Assembly (NCBI GenBank): GCA_047967505.1
Contig: CM106541.1
Source of the DNA: Dipteris shenzhenensis
Lineage: Eukaryota > Polypodiophyta > Polypodiopsida > Gleicheniales
Direction: 5' to 3' (one strand)
Length of the DNA stretch: 64,000 bases
Every line of letters starts with the position of its first letter. Positions within the stretch are counted from its first letter, which is position 1. Position numbers and translations under genes: made by a program. Below, one piece after another: positions 1-13,096 of this stretch. Below the pieces are notes generated by a model that saw nothing but the letters and a program-made list of their open reading frames with translations, did not search any database and was not told the DNA's origin.

Positions 1-1154
1 CACATCTAAAGCATTTCCCATCTCTGCGGAATTCAGCTATCTGTTCAGGAGTGAATGGGGATTTGCTTTTATATGACTTTAAACATTGAGTACCCCTCGG
101 CTTCTGAGGCTAAAACCCTTTCTTTTCAACCTTGGGATACTCTTTCTTTTCTGATTTTGAAAAATTAGTTTTCTTCCTTTTAGCACCTCCTACATGCAAG
201 GATAGTACTGTGGATGGATCTTGTAATGGCACAAGACTAGCTATTGAAGCTGAATGCATAAGGTCTTGAATGTTCCTTGCCCCCAAAGCATTCACTACTG
301 CTTGAATTCTTGGACTGAAACCTACTCTGTACTTTCTCTTTTGGGTTCTTTTGGAGATCTTTCTGAAAGGTGCAACCTGCAAATAAGCATCCCAAAACTT
401 TTGGTTGTACACATCCACTGTATCTCGTGCATCCATATGCTTCCCAATCTTGAAGAACATGATCTCTAAACTGTTTAAGCATAAATTGCTGGTAGAAGGC
501 TTTCTTGAAGTCCTTCCACCTCTTTGGGGTTGACCCATCTGTGGTCTATGCACTCCACCATGCACTAGTTGTCGATGTCAAGTGCAAACTGACCATTCTT
601 AACTTGGAGGATTCTGAAAACTTTTCTATACCGAATACATCATCAAACTGCCTGATGAAGTGCAATGCTTTGTCTGTATGACCATATTGTCCATTATAGG
701 TCATAAACTTGACAGATTTACCCCCATCTTTGAATTCCTTGGTCTCTCTAGAAGACTTGCTCTTCCTAGACTTCTTGTGTTTCCTTCTTTTCCTGGATGG
801 TTTATCTGATAAAGAAGAAGATACATAAGTCGAGTTCGAGGTAGACGGTGAAGGACTTGGAGATCGGTGATGATGCCTTGATCTCTTCCTACTATGAGAC
901 CGTCCCCTATGAGATCCCTCTCTCTTGGGCTGTACACGAGAGAGTGCCTCTGGCACTGGCACATCATAAGCTGCATTAAGCATATTTTCTACTTGAAACA
1001 AATGCTGAGCTCTTGGATCCCTTCTGAGATTTTCCATCTCTTGCATATGAGTGCGTACCATTTGCTCAAATTCTTGCTGATTTTGCTACACACTTCTCTG
1101 TCTTGGATGTGCATCCCTATCTTGTGAATCCCATTGGATAGGTGATTGGGCCAT
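1..1154 (-). pseudogene. Ty3/gypsy-type Gag, 5' part, broken and cut by window edge
   Basis: Gag polyprotein of an LTR retrotransposon. The reading starts at the ATG complementary to 1152-1154 (MAQSPIQWD...). A strongly basic SR/KR-rich linker follows (RSHSRKRSRHHH, KRRKHKKSRKSK, about 790-920). Then comes the capsid-like block typical of retrotransposon Gag (VKFMTYNGQYGHTDKAL ... STTSAWW, about 550-715), its C-terminal continuation (WKDFKKAFYQQF; later DARDTVDVYNQKFWDAYLQ), and the first half of a zinc knuckle (KCFRC, minus strand of 2-13), where the window ends. Visible lesions: an in-frame TAG near 1088, another TAG just after AWWSA near 547, and a frameshift near 440-470. Orientation matches the primer site at 2393-2404 on the same strand. 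Pol would lie left of the window, so the gypsy assignment rests on Gag type only. Confidence 0.75.
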
Positions 1155-2392
1155 TTTTTTTACAACTTGTCTGAGATCTGCAAGTTTCTCACACACTGTG
1201 TATGCAACTGATGCACACTGCCTTTGCTTTTCAAAGAGAAAAATTACCTCAACAAGAGGTGTCTTGCATTCACAATCTATGCCAATACCGGGCTGTCAAC
1301 TCAAGGCATCTACCCACAAAGTTGCCAAGGCATCAACAACTATATTGCCCCTTTTCTAGTTGCTGCAAAAAGCACTGAGTATGCATCCGATTCCCTTTTT
1401 CTGAGCACAAAGGCATGCATTCCTTTATTTGTGCAAATCTCTAAATTTTCTTTGATTTTTGCTTTTTCTGACAATAAATACTCTATCACATAGGTGAAAA
1501 CTGCTCGTAGAAACAGTCTCTACAACTGTCCTTTTTTTATGGGAACAGTAACCAGATGGGTAACTGTTGGTTATTCTAACCAGACTGATCGGTTTTAGTT
1601 TAGTTAGTCTACAACTATACTAATTGGACTGGTCACCGTCTGGTTACAGTGACTAGATTGGTTTGGTTGGGTAAACTAATTGGACCTCTAACCAGTCCAC
1701 TAACCAAAGCTAGGTTAGCTTAGCCTCAAGTCTGCCACCTCAGCTATCTAGCTGGCAATCCAGGTCAGCTACCACATATCCTGCCATGTCATCCACTGAG
1801 TTGTTTGCCACATCGGCACTTGCACATGCATGCCACCTGGCTGCCAAGTCATCAAAGATCCTCCAGGCTGCCACGTAAGCCTAAAGTTGAACCTTAGCCT
1901 CTGGCTAGTCGACGTCGCACATCGCGCCGGTGCCCTATTTCTTCAGCAAAGCCTATACAGAGTGCCACGCCCGCACCTCGGTGACCGTCGCTCTGAGTGT
2001 GAGCATCTTCAACTTTCGCCAATCATAGGTTATCACCCTACCATTTCTTCTCCTCAGTTCACGTCTAGAAGAGTTCCTCTGCAGGAGCTTTTGCATCACG
2101 GCGCGCTGTGCACACAGAAGTTTTATGAAGCTTGCGTTTTTTGTCGGGGCCGTTAGTCACAAATTACACTCAGAGCCCGTGCAAAGCCTGTGAACACTTA
2201 TCCAAAGCTTCACCGGTGCACCCCCGTCACGCCAACTATTACCCATGCAAGAAATAGGAGTGCTTCCACAACTGCCTTCATCAACGTCTCATCAGGATTC
2301 AGGGTCCCTGTTAGCTCTTGCGTAATGCAATCCCATATAAACTAGCAACACTATGCTTGGATCATCAAAGGCTTGAGAAAGCCTTTAATCCA
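1155..2392 (-). other. Untranslated leader of the gypsy-like element; no gene seen
   Basis: This stretch separates the Gag start from the primer site on the minus strand, so it is best read as the element's leader. It holds short repeats of the form ACCAG/CTGGT (1550-1720) and a more GC-rich part (1880-2230). No convincing coding region was found on either strand. Confidence 0.5.
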
Positions 2393-2404
2393 GCTCTGAT
2401 ACCA
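2393..2404 (-). other. Primer-binding site (tRNA-iMet type)
   Basis: The minus strand reads TGGTATCAGAGC, the standard plant initiator-Met tRNA primer site of LTR retrotransposons. One base separates it from the LTR end (TTTCA on the minus strand). It lies 1.24 kb upstream of the Gag start on the same strand. Confidence 0.85.
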
Positions 2405-2405
2405 A

Positions 2406-2529
2406 TGAAACCTCCTTCGTAAAAGACATCAAAGACACTCTCATTTTCTCTCCCTCTCTCCCTCTCTCAATAAATACACTAGGGCCCAGGACAATCGTCG
2501 GGTTGGACCCCCTTGAAGGTTTTTTTTCA
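2406..2529 (-). repeat. Probable 5' LTR of the gypsy-like element (outer end uncertain)
   Basis: The LTR end next to the primer site is clear: plus strand TGAAACC at 2406, meaning the LTR ends GGTTTCA on the minus strand. A matching short inverted end (plus TTTCA) occurs near 2529, which would give an LTR of only about 124 bp. The true outer end could lie further right. It contains a CT-rich stretch and a TATTTAT sequence that could serve as a TATA-like element. No second LTR is in the window, so the boundary cannot be checked. Confidence 0.4.
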
Positions 2530-3949
2530 TCAAAGAGAAAATGTAGTACATGAGTTCAGTGTGGAAGATGTTCATACAAAATCCAAACGTGAATTCAGAT
2601 TACATGAGCTCTCAAGCTCCCCTTCTTAGCAACAAGCCACTTGTCAATTTCTACATTACTTTCCTAATTACATGCCACTAAGGGCAACTCTGGGGTCTTC
2701 GAAGCACTTGGTCATGCAAACCACGTCTTGGACTCTCGTTAGGCTCCATTGCGCTTAGGAAAATAACTCTTCCTAGTACCTGCAACAATTCATTAAAGCG
2801 CACCACCATGGTACCCATTAATTGTTAGCACTTTGCATGCAAATAACACAATGTGGACTAATTCTAGTCACGGTGGGCATCCCCACTGAACATGTGCACA
2901 AATAACAAAAAATAAAATAAAATTTATTCTCTGGTTGATCGAAGTCAATGCTCTTGATTATAATTAAGAGGCTTTGACCAAGGGTCGAGGTGCCTTAATT
3001 ATAGTCAAGTCTCTCCAACCGAAGTTGACACAACTCTCCAACCAAAGTTGGCACATCTTGGTTAGCCATAGTTAACCCTCTTGGCAATAAACCAAGTCTC
3101 CCTGACCGAAGTCAGGCTTACTTGACTAAAGTCAAGCATCTTTGACCACTAAAAGAACTCTTTGACCATAATTAACACATATGAGAACTCTTTAATTATG
3201 ATCAGATAAATGGTCAACTATACTTTGACTTAGGATATTTACATTGTGGTATTGACAATTGCCCATGTGCCAACAATCCGTGTCTCATCTCAAGTGGTGT
3301 GAGCTTGTATGGAATGAATTTCTCTTTATGTCTACATGGGTAACAGCTCACTTGAAGCGCTCATTTGATAAAAAAGTTACACTACAAGTTTGCATGTTGG
3401 GTATAATATAAAGAACCTTTTGTGCATGCATATCTCCCATAACTCTAAGAACTTGCGTTGCACGCATACCTCTATAGCATCACCATCCAAAGAGGATGTT
3501 TGTTGGAGGGGCTCTATTTCTTGAGTCAAAAAACCAGTGTTTGCTATCTTGCCCCTTCTTAGAGACATCCAAAGAGGATGTCTCTAGAAGGGGCTCTATA
3601 TCTTGCCTCAAAAATTTGTTTGCTATCTTGCATCCACCTTGATTGTCTTTTTCCTTTTTTGAACCAGTTATCCAAGCTCAAGGCGAATGTATTTGACTGC
3701 TCTTTTCATTTGAAGTTCTATAGGTAGAGTCCTCGAATGTATTTGACTGCTCTTTTCATTTGAAGTTCTATAGGAGGAGAATGGAGTGTGCCATGGTTTG
3801 CTAGACCGGGCCCATGAAATTGGATAGGAGCCATATTTAATCTTTTCTACCTCATTCTAGGTGTCTTGTAAAAGGTTGCCACGCTAGACCTTGTAAGAAT
3901 TGTAGGATGACTTGTATTAACTAGTGCCTCTTTAGCTCCTTACACAATA
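2530..3949. other. Intergenic repeat-rich DNA without a gene
   Basis: No coding region is supported. 2935-3240 holds a degenerate run of units resembling CTCCAACCGAAGTTGACA and CTGACCGAAGTCAGGC, each a weak dyad. 3490-3545 and 3568-3633 are related copies of one segment (AGAGGATGT...GGGGCTCTAT). Confidence 0.6.
3684..3774. repeat. Perfect 41-bp direct repeat, offset 50 bp
   Basis: The segment beginning CGAATGTATTTGACTGC and ending TTCTATAGG occurs at 3684-3724 and again at 3734-3774 with no difference seen. The perfect match suggests a recent local duplication. Confidence 0.9.
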
Positions 3950-4990
3950 GGTTAGTTGATTGCATGTGTTCTTAATAGCATAGACCATCGTGCCTCTATT
4001 CTTTCTATATATGTATATATATATATTACAGATGAATTTGAGGGGACTTCCACCCCATGCCATCATGGAAGAGTGTTTGTAGGGTGTCCTAGTGATTGCA
4101 ATGCTAGCAAGCACCTTTGTGGATAATAAAGCCATAAGTGGATGTCTCATGCTACAAGGCTATTCAAACACTTTGCATGTGCTATCATCCGCACTACTAG
4201 CCAAATCAACGTCGACATATCCTAAAAATTGAGATAAGACAATCTATCATATCAACCATAGCCTCATGTTGTGCAATTAAGATGTGCAATTAAGATATGT
4301 AAGACTCTTCTAGGAGCATGAAGATGATGTCTTCTTTGGAATTAACTAAGAATAGTTACTGAATAATAAATTTCTAGCAAGGTGATTATTAAGTGAATCA
4401 CTCTAGATGTGAGCTGATTGTAATATTTAATAAATGTATCAAGAGTTATGTTATAAGGTGATCACTTAACATTGGATTCCATGGGAGGTGGCAAGGATTT
4501 GTAGCCTTACACATCCTTGCCATGCATCCGAAACTATTTTTAGGATATTTTCCCTCTGTGCATTTTCATTTCTTCATATTTATATGCCAAGAGAATAGTG
4601 GAGATGTCCCATGTCTTTTATAGCGAACTTAGATGTGACTTGTTTCTTGACTTCAACATTCGTCTACCATTTGAAACTATGACCATTATGTCATCAACAT
4701 AGACCATAAGAAGAACTATGCAATGTGCTCTCTTTTTTACATAAAGTGGAGGAGAAAAGTTTTCAATAGTTGAACACTACTGGGAAGGAAAGAATTATGA
4801 ACTTTGGCATCCCATGCCTATGGTACGTTTTCTAATCCATCAAGGATTCGAGAAACCTCTAAACTTTATGTTCTTGTCCTTTGATGACATAGCCATCTTA
4901 CTATTGCCTCGTGGATTTTTTGATGTAGATATCCTTCAAGAAATCATTTTAGAGCAACAGCTCTTTTAACTATGTGTTAGAACAAAAAAG
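3950..4990 (-). pseudogene. Decayed Ty1/copia reverse transcriptase and RNase H
   Basis: On the minus strand about 4660-4740 reads LLMVYVDDIMVIVS, the copia RT active-site block, followed after a frameshift by the IKDMGHLHY equivalent of the usual KDLGELHYFLGI (about 4560-4625). Near 4160-4220 a block reads YVDVDLASSADDS, the start of the copia RNase H domain (YVDADWAG...DDRKST). Upstream RT blocks (about 4740-4990) are barely recognisable. Stops and shifts are many, so no product is expected. The strand agrees with the gypsy-like Gag to the left, but nothing else links the two. Confidence 0.7.
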
Positions 4991-7900
4991 AATGTTGCTA
5001 CAAGGGGGCAACTCAATTCCCACTCTAGGCATTGTGTGACACATAGTAGTTGGCCTTGGAGTAATCCCACATACATTTGGGTTTTCTATGGAGGAGGCCA
5101 TATAACCACTAATTCATGAAAGGGAGCTTTCATTCCAAATCTATCTTTTGGGTTGAAGTCCTCCATTGGTGGCGAGGAAAACTTGAGTGATGGGCCTTGT
5201 GATATAACTTGGTATGCAATTGAGAAGGAATAAAATGCCTTAAAATTATTAAGTGTACTCCCTATTATGATAAGAGTTTTTCTTAATTGCATTCATATGC
5301 AATGGATTCATGATCCTATTTGGTCCATTATATTTGTTGAAGATCATATTCAAGAAGCTTTAAAAGAAGTGATTCTTCACAATAAGTTGGTCTTGAATTA
5401 CTAAGACACTATATTTGAGAGGAAGTTTTTGGAGTTTCTATATTGTCTTACTTGCCTCGTGATGGTGAAGATTCATATGTTTTGAGGGGCCTAAGGAGAG
5501 GATCTTAGTCTTATCTTTGGAAAATTTGTTTAAGGATGTCAGCTATCAGGATAGGCCATAAGTGACCAGGAGAAGATCTTGCCAAAATTTATTGAAAATG
5601 TATCCTCAAGTTGGCATGAGCCCTTGCCAAACTCCAATAGAAGGACTGACATCAAGTGGTGGTTATGATGAAGTTTAGGTTTGGTATAGTGGAGTCGCCA
5701 AATGTTTTTCTATGCCACTAGTTGGATCGATTTTCTTAAGGGGATAGCAAAGTAGTCTTTGCATTGACTATCAGCTATGAATGGGATAGCAAAGTAGTCT
5801 CTGTATTGGCTATCCGCCGCTATGAAGCTTTGCGGACCAAGTATGAAAGGGTGACCCTATGAGCCATGGCTTCTTCATCAAGATCCACTCTAGAATGGAC
5901 CTCATCAAGATGAGTAAGTTTGTGATGTCTTTGCAGCCCCTCTTTCCTGAAAGGCCATGAGCAATGACCCAACATCAAATGCGGAGGCACTTCACATTGC
6001 AATTAGGAAGAAAGTAGCCTTATAGATTGAACCATCATTTATGATTACTTCAAAACTAGCAACTTTAGCTATGATAGGTAGATGTGGTGGCAGCATATTA
6101 GGTACCAACATCCTTTGATTTGGATCATAATATTGCGGTAATATTTCCCATTTAATGGGCCCAATTAATGTCTAAGTTTGTAGAATTAAAATTGCACTTG
6201 GGAATTACATGACTGCCTAGAGCACTTAAAAGTGAGGAGAGGCCTTGAGACAAGACATCACAAACTTACCATCACACTAAGTATCCTTAACTACAGGAGA
6301 AAGATGAAATAGAAATTGCCTTGATAGGGCAAGTCCCCTCGAGGGAAGAGAAAAGGGCAATCATGATCGGCAAAAGGGAACAAGGAAACAATAGATGAGG
6401 GATATGACAAAGAGGAATACTGTACTAAGAAAAGAAGGAATCTAGAAGAAAAAATATACAATCAAACATTTTTTAAGAACACGACACAACAAGATATGAT
6501 TTATTATTAGAATCCCATATTACCTTTGGCTAGTTGCTCACTTTATCTCCAAAACTGTGGAAGGTAAAAGAAAAGTAGCACAAGCACAAGGGTTTCACAT
6601 GCAAGTTGGATTTCTAAGAGGGATTATTTCTCGCCTTATGCAAGTACAAGCGGAGCTTTGCCGCTACTCTACACACACATTTTGTTCTACCTAAGTCCAT
6701 GTTGGCATAGAGTCAACATACTCCCGGATCCATTTTATTACCCATCCTCGGGTTATGTCTTATTTTGATTTCGGAGTTGGGATGCCATGTGCGTAACCCA
6801 ATGGCTGTTGAGCTTGTGCATGTGAGTCGCTCCTGCTGTAATCCTTTTGCATCATGATGCAATATCCCTTGCTCCAAAATGCATGTTTCCATATTGCTCC
6901 ATTTGGATCCTTCATGCCTCCATGTGCTACAGACTGGGGTATACCTTCACTGCCTTCATTTCTTTCTTCCACTCACACTTATGAGCGGTGTGGGGCTATG
7001 GTTGACCTCCCTCTCTCCTGGCAATCTCGGCTCGTGTCTACCTCTTAAGCAAAGATCTCTTATTGGCAAGGATAATGGTAATCTTTGACTTCGCCCATTT
7101 GTCTGTGAACTTTACATTCGATGGATTGGGATACCTAGAGCGTATAGCATTGATGGTATCATCAACCAAACTTTTTCTCTACTCTTTGAATGGAATAAAG
7201 CAATCTTTGTAGTTGTTATGAATGAAAAGTGCATGAAGGCCATGATATCCTTCCCCCATGCATCCATCAAGATGCCACCCATCTTAGTGATGTCATAGAA
7301 GATCGTACCATCACCCTCTAGCATGTCTGTATCATCTGAATCCTCCCCGCCCCTACCATTACCCCCAAAGCATTCTACCATGCATCCGCTCTCCCTGCTA
7401 CTATGCCTGATGCCATGTCATGATGAGCTACTACAATGGGCACTTGCCTCTAGAGAAGGGACTCCCGACTGCACTGGAGTATGCTGGCAGCTCTGCGATC
7501 TAGAAGGGCATCTTGACTGTAAGGGAGAAGGGACTCTAGACTACAAGGCAGAAGGGACTCCTAATGATTAGGGAGAATGCTAGCGACTCTACTGCCTGCT
7601 AGGATGTCTTGACTCCACAAGAGTAATGTCAGCTGGTGTGCGTGTGTGGTGGTTTGGAGTTACTATCTGTACTCTCGACTCATGGGAGGTGTTTTGAGTG
7701 CTCGTCATGTATGTGTATAACTCCTGTGGAGTGGGAGGCTGCCCCAAAATGTTATATAACTGCTATAATAATGCATCTCAAGGGTCAGGCAAGGCGCCTG
7801 AAGAGCTTCCTGGCCACATGATGAGCTACAGAAAAGAAGAGAAGAAGATTTCCATCATGCATGCCCTCTTTCCATATGCATATATAAAAGAGTTATGCCA

Positions 7901-8224
7901 ATTTTCCCAATTTTCCTCATGCAATCCCGTGATTTCCATCATACATGCCCTCTTTCTTTATCCCGCCCTCATGCTACACTCCAATTTCCCTCATGCAATC
8001 CCTTATTTCCTCATGAATTCTTAAGGCATTGAAAATTTGACTTAAACATGCATGCAAGGGAAAGGAGAAAGGAAGGATTAAGAAAAAGATGAGAAAGAGA
8101 AGGAAGAATGGAAGGAGAAGGGAGATGGGAGAATGGAAGGAGAAGGGAGAATGGATTAAGAACAAGGGAGATCAGAAAGGGAAAGGGAAGGAGAAGGAGA
8201 AGGAGAAGGAGAAGGTATGCAAAA
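4991..8224. other. Unassigned DNA, no supported gene
   Basis: Several short open frames exist on both strands but none shows a recognised domain or reading-frame conservation. 5735-5815 contains a tandem pair of the segment GGATAGCAAAGTAGTCT. 7440-7570 contains three or four imperfect copies of a unit with GGGACTC. 8040-8216 is almost pure purine on the plus strand (AGGAGAAGG units) and abuts the CACTA element. Confidence 0.5.
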
Positions 8225-8239
8225 CTATATGTAGAACTA

Positions 8240-8840
8240 TCATAGCGCGTCTATAGACGCAACTAACAGCTCATCTACACGTGTGGCTGCATAGATTTAA
8301 AAAACTTTTGATGCGCTTTTAGACGTGCTCTGATAGATGAAACTAGACAAAAATCTGACAACGACAGATGCCCAACCCCAAAAAGAACAAAGGTACCCAA
8401 AAAATTTATTTCTTGCATGCGACAAAGGACGAATCTGAAGAGAACAACTTTTTGAGTGTACAAGAAGCATCATAAATTGAGAGAGAGGAGCAACTGACGA
8501 GAGACTTACCTTGGATAGAGGTATGAAAAGCTTCTTGCCTTTCTTTAAATCTTCCTCTCCTTCTTCTCTTGTAGCTTCCTTCTTCACCCTCTTCTCTTGT
8601 ATGCTTGCTTGGGATGAGTGTGTATGCCTGGAGATGAGTGTGTATGCCTGGAGATTAGTGTGTTGAAATGAAAGCAAGTGTGACAGAGTGAGGAAATGAG
8701 TGAAATGTAGGTTTAAAAACCAGTCCACGCATCTAAAAGCACATCTAACAGTCCATCTACACTGTGTTTTAGACGTGCCTATAAAGTCGTTCCACAATAT
8801 AGACATGCCTATAGACGCGCATTTAGATGTGATACATTTG
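8240..8840. repeat. Left subterminal repeat array of the CACTA element
   Basis: Copies of GCGTCTATAGACGC, TAGACGTGC and CATCTACAC-like motifs occur in both orientations at about 8245-8330 and 8725-8835, separated by about 400 bp of other DNA. In CACTA elements such motifs bind the element's own proteins; that role here is inferred. Confidence 0.65.
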
Positions 8841-8878
8841 CAAGCACAAACACATTTTTTGGGTTGTTTATTTGTAGG

Positions 8879-11800
8879 ATGTCTTCATCTTCAACAAGTA
8901 CCTCCAGTGAGGCCAGTGAGGATGAATCCCTCCATATCCACCATCGAGAAATGTGGTTGGAGAAAAAAATCAAATGTATGTGTGATCGATGTCAAGGAAA
9001 CATGTATCATGCATGCAAAATTACACTTAGCCACATCTCAAAGTATGGAGAATGGGATGCGCCCATATCCATGGTAAGTGTTAAAGCATTGAGGTTGATT
9101 GAGATACCTATGGGTGTTCAAGTGTTTGATATATGATCCTTTTCTAATTTGATACAAGATGCAGTGCCACACTTGCATATGTTGTCCTATGCTTGTTGTG
9201 AGGAGGCAAAGCATCGATGATATGAGGTGGGATCTTTAGGAAGGACCGTTATGGATGCATGGAGTGATGGTGATAGTAGCCCTCCACCATTACCCCATGA
9301 GGCTCTGGAGGAGGAGGTGTTTGATGATATGGTGTGAGACTTATTTGCCCATCAGTCCTCAGGTAGGGGTGATAGCATGGAGCAGGATGATCTTTTTATT
9401 GCAGCATCAACACCAATGTTTGAGGGGTGCATATTCTCTGTTCTACGTGCCTCCCTTGAGTTACTAAACTTGCAGACCATTTACGAATGGAGCAATGCAA
9501 GTTTGAATGCATTACTCAAGTAAGCTTTAATTTCTATTTTGCAAACATGGTGAATTATGCTAATGGGTCAATTACTGGAATACTTTTTCTCATTTATGGA
9601 CTTCACGTGCAGGCTATTATCTAAAATGATTCCAAGGGAGAATAAATTACCGATCTCAAGAGATCTGGCGAGGCAACATGTGACCTCTCTTGGAGGGTTG
9701 GATTACAAGCGCATCCATGTGTGCATCAATGATTGCATTTTGTTTCGTGGACCACATAAGGAGGCAAGAGAGTGTCCTACTCGTGGCGAGGCAAGAAATA
9801 GAGAAGATATCAAAACACTTTGTATGTGCCTCATAAGGTCAACATATGTTCAAGTGCAAATCCATTGCAGAGCTCATGTCATGGCATTCCTCCCATCAAT
9901 TAACCGATGGCAAGTAGAGATCTCCCGCAGACACTCCTATGTAGAACAGGGTAGAAAATTAGGAGGGAACAAGATTATGATAGTGTAGGTCAATGGGCGA
10001 ATTGTTCCCTATATAGAGTTATAAATATTAGCCTTGCTACCACTTTTAGGGCGAATTTATCAAATTTGAGGCTCTAAAAATTAGCCCACCTTTATTTTTG
10101 GGCTAATTTATCAAATTTAAACCTCTAAATATTAGCCCAACCAACTTGGGAAAGCCTCTAAATTAGCCCTTGGGCTAAAATTCGCCCCTAATTTTTTCCC
10201 TGGCGTGGAAGCATATTGAAGATACATGGCCAAGCTTCAAGGAAGAACCTAGGAACTTGAGACTTAGAGTGGATATGGATGGTGTGAAACCATTTGGTCT
10301 CAACAGCACCTCTTACAGTATATGGCCAGTGATATTGGTGAATTGGAATCTTCCACCCTCTATGGTGATTAAGAAAGAAAATGTTATGTTATCCCTTCTA
10401 ATTCTAGGGAAACATAAATTCAAAAACCCAGATGTTTATCTGGAGCCTTTGATTGATGAGTTGGAGATACTTTGGAGAGGTATCGAGGTGCATGACATGA
10501 GCAGGCCTCCCTCATCAATGAGACTCAACTGCAAGGCAGTTTTGATGTGGATGATGTATGACATCCCAGGCTATGGTGAGTGTTCAGGTAAGCATTGAAC
10601 TTTTGATTATGAGTAGACAATCGATGTGGCACCCCAAACCCACCTTGCTTACGCAATTGCGTCCATTGTTTAGGTCTCACTACATCGGGTTACCATGCAT
10701 GTCCTGTTTGTGGTCCTTCACTAGTTGCTTCATGGCTGGATGCGTTGAATAGGGTCATGTATGAGAATCACCATCGATTTCTCCCACCTGATCATCCTAG
10801 ATATGTCGCCCCTTGGAATGAACTCCCCCTACAGTCACTCACTGCAAGAGATTGGATGAAAATTTGGGACCTTTCCAAGACTCCTCTTCCATGTGGCATG
10901 AGCCAAGGTAAGGGTTTGTAGCTATTGTTTGCTATATTGAATGGAAATAAAGATTGCATGCTAACACCATCTTTTGTTTAGATACTCCATCTTTTATCGG
11001 CTACCATATTGGTCCCACCTCAATATCAATCACCTACTCAAGTGATCCCATGCATATCTTCAAGAATGTGGTGTCTACTATTTGGGAACATTTGAATGGG
11101 ACACAATATTCCTTGAGCATAAGGGAGGATCTACGCACCATAGGGAGGTTGCGTGAAGCTTGGCCACAAGAGAGGCCAAATGGGCACATCTTTTTACCCC
11201 ATGCACCATGGAAGTTATCAAAGCTAGAGATGGTGGCAGTGAAGCGGGCTATCACTACAATTTGTACTCCCACTGGATGCATGATGTGTTTGAAGGGGGC
11301 CTTCACAGAGAGCAAGAAAAGAGGTGTAGAGCAATTATACGGCTTGAAATCTCATGATTGGCACAAGATGCTCCAAGTAAGTATGACTTGGCATAATCTC
11401 TTTTTATTCCAAATTTGTGAGTGTAGATATTGTATTTACAAGATGGGTGAGCTTGTGAGGTACTTCACACTATACAAAATGTGAAGCGTATCAATGCATG
11501 GTTCAAGGTTTTCATATTGCTAATATGGTGCATTTTTTCCTTTCTAGGTATGTGAGCTCAAAGGAAATAGATCCCACCATGCTTGAGGATGCTCGAGTTA
11601 TGTCAGTGGCCGAAGGTGGTTTTTTTAGTGGAGGAGAACTTTCCACATTCTATTCTCACAAGCCAACTACATCTCATAGTGCATTTGGTGGATGAGATTG
11701 CTATATGCGGCACTATACATGCACGATGGTTGTTCTTCCTTGAGCGCTTCATGAAGACCTTGAAGGGTTATGTGAGGAAAAATGCAAGGCCGAAAGGTAG

Positions 11801-13096
11801 CATGGCCGAGGGTTGGTTGGTACAAGAGTCACTTGTATATATTTCTGAGTTTCTTATTGATGTGGATAGCTGATCTCTTTGACAACTATGGAGAGATGAT
11901 GAAGACCTAAGGATGACCTCTATTGTGCCTCAAGGGAAAGGATGGAGCAAAGTAATGGACACGGATTTTCTTAATAATCTAAACCTCTATTGCATGCTTA
12001 ATAGTGATGTGATGAAAAGATGGGAGACAAGATACGAGGATGAAAAGGTAAGAAGACAACGAGAAAGGGCCCTCTTTCATACACACCATGGAGTGCCATA
12101 CCCTGAGCATCTAAGAGCACTTCCAAAGGATATTCATGTGGATTGGATACTTGAAGAAATGGAGAGATCAGAGAGAGACGAGGGATGCATATCACAATGG
12201 AAGAATGGGAGTATGCTAGAGGATGCATGCAAAAGGTCGGTATATAGAATGTTATGCATAAGTTAGGACCTTTCAACAATTTAGATTGCTTATTCAATTT
12301 ATTTTGTCTTGGTGTAGTGTACTATGTTCAATGCTATATGGTGTGAGGGCAAGCATTTTTGGACACCACAAATTGATGATAAGAGAAACACACAAGATTG
12401 TGGCATCATTGCTAGCTTTGAGGGAGCCAATGGAGCCATGGATGATTATTGTGGCATAATCCAAGATATTATTAAGCTTGAATTTCGGTGCTTCTTTGTG
12501 TATATTGTTTTGGATGTCAAGTGGTTTAAGGACGAGGTGGAAAGAGGCCCTAATGCAACGATCAAACGCCATGCAAGTGGCTTTGTATCTATTGACTCCA
12601 CAAAGTTTTGGCAAAGCAAGAAGGACACACTAGTACTACTGCAACAATGTGAAGAGGTACTGTACACATATATAAAAATACTCACTTTTGATTATTTGGT
12701 ACCTTCGATGCAAGGAAAATAACATTTTTGTATTTGTGTTTGAATTAGGTTGTCTAGCAACCAATGGTGGATAATAATAGGTGGTGGCATGTCATACCTA
12801 TTATGCCACGTTCCAAAGTGATGTATAGTACATTTACTAATAAGGAGCATATGGAGGATGATCATGGCCATGGAGGTGATGATGATCATGATATGAGAGA
12901 GGAGGTGAGAGGAGATATAGATATTCAGGTTATTACCCATGAGGACGAGCCTGCAATTAGTCATGCTAATTTCGATGAGCACAGTAGCACAAGTAGTAGT
13001 GGGCTGAATGTATTTGCAGATCTCCACATTGGTTTGGATATTAAAGTAGATAGTTTGGCAAGGGTTGATCTCATTGAGGATGACATTGAACCATAG
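8879..13096 (+). pseudogene. TNP2-like CACTA transposase, multi-exon, broken
   Basis: DNA transposase of the plant CACTA group. The likely start is the ATG at 8879, just after a splice-acceptor-like TTTGTAG. Blocks in order: transposase-associated domain (IKCMCDRCQGNMYHACK, about 8970-9060); N-terminal TNP2 block (KLPIS...YKRIHVCINDCILF, 9640-9745); DMDGVKPFGLNSTSYSIWPV and LILGKHKFKNPDVYLEPLID (10270-10460); YHACPVCGPS (about 10695); DUF4218-like (YGLKSHDWHKML; IAICGTIHARWLFFLERFMK; KGYVRKNARPKGSMAEG, 11335-11830); DUF4216-like (YCGIIQDIIKLEF...DVKWF, 12450-12530); and a terminal WWHVIP block (12780). GT...AG boundaries plausibly separate several blocks. Frameshifts and stops near 9780-10000, plus an insertion at 9990-10205, make it non-functional. 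Confidence 0.85.
9990..10205. mobile_element. Small MITE-like insertion in the TNP2 gene
   Basis: AT-rich segment that interrupts recognisable TNP2 coding sequence. Related sequences face each other at its ends (GGGCGAATTGTTCCCT left; GGGGCGAAT in the reverse complement of the right). Inside, ATTAGCCC-type units and a segment with TTTATCAAATTT are repeated. Exact termini and target duplication could not be fixed. Confidence 0.5.

Noticed and set aside
8297-8806. 169-codon minus-strand frame near the CACTA left end
   Set aside because: It runs across the subterminal repeat array and shows no domain; chance or repeat-driven.
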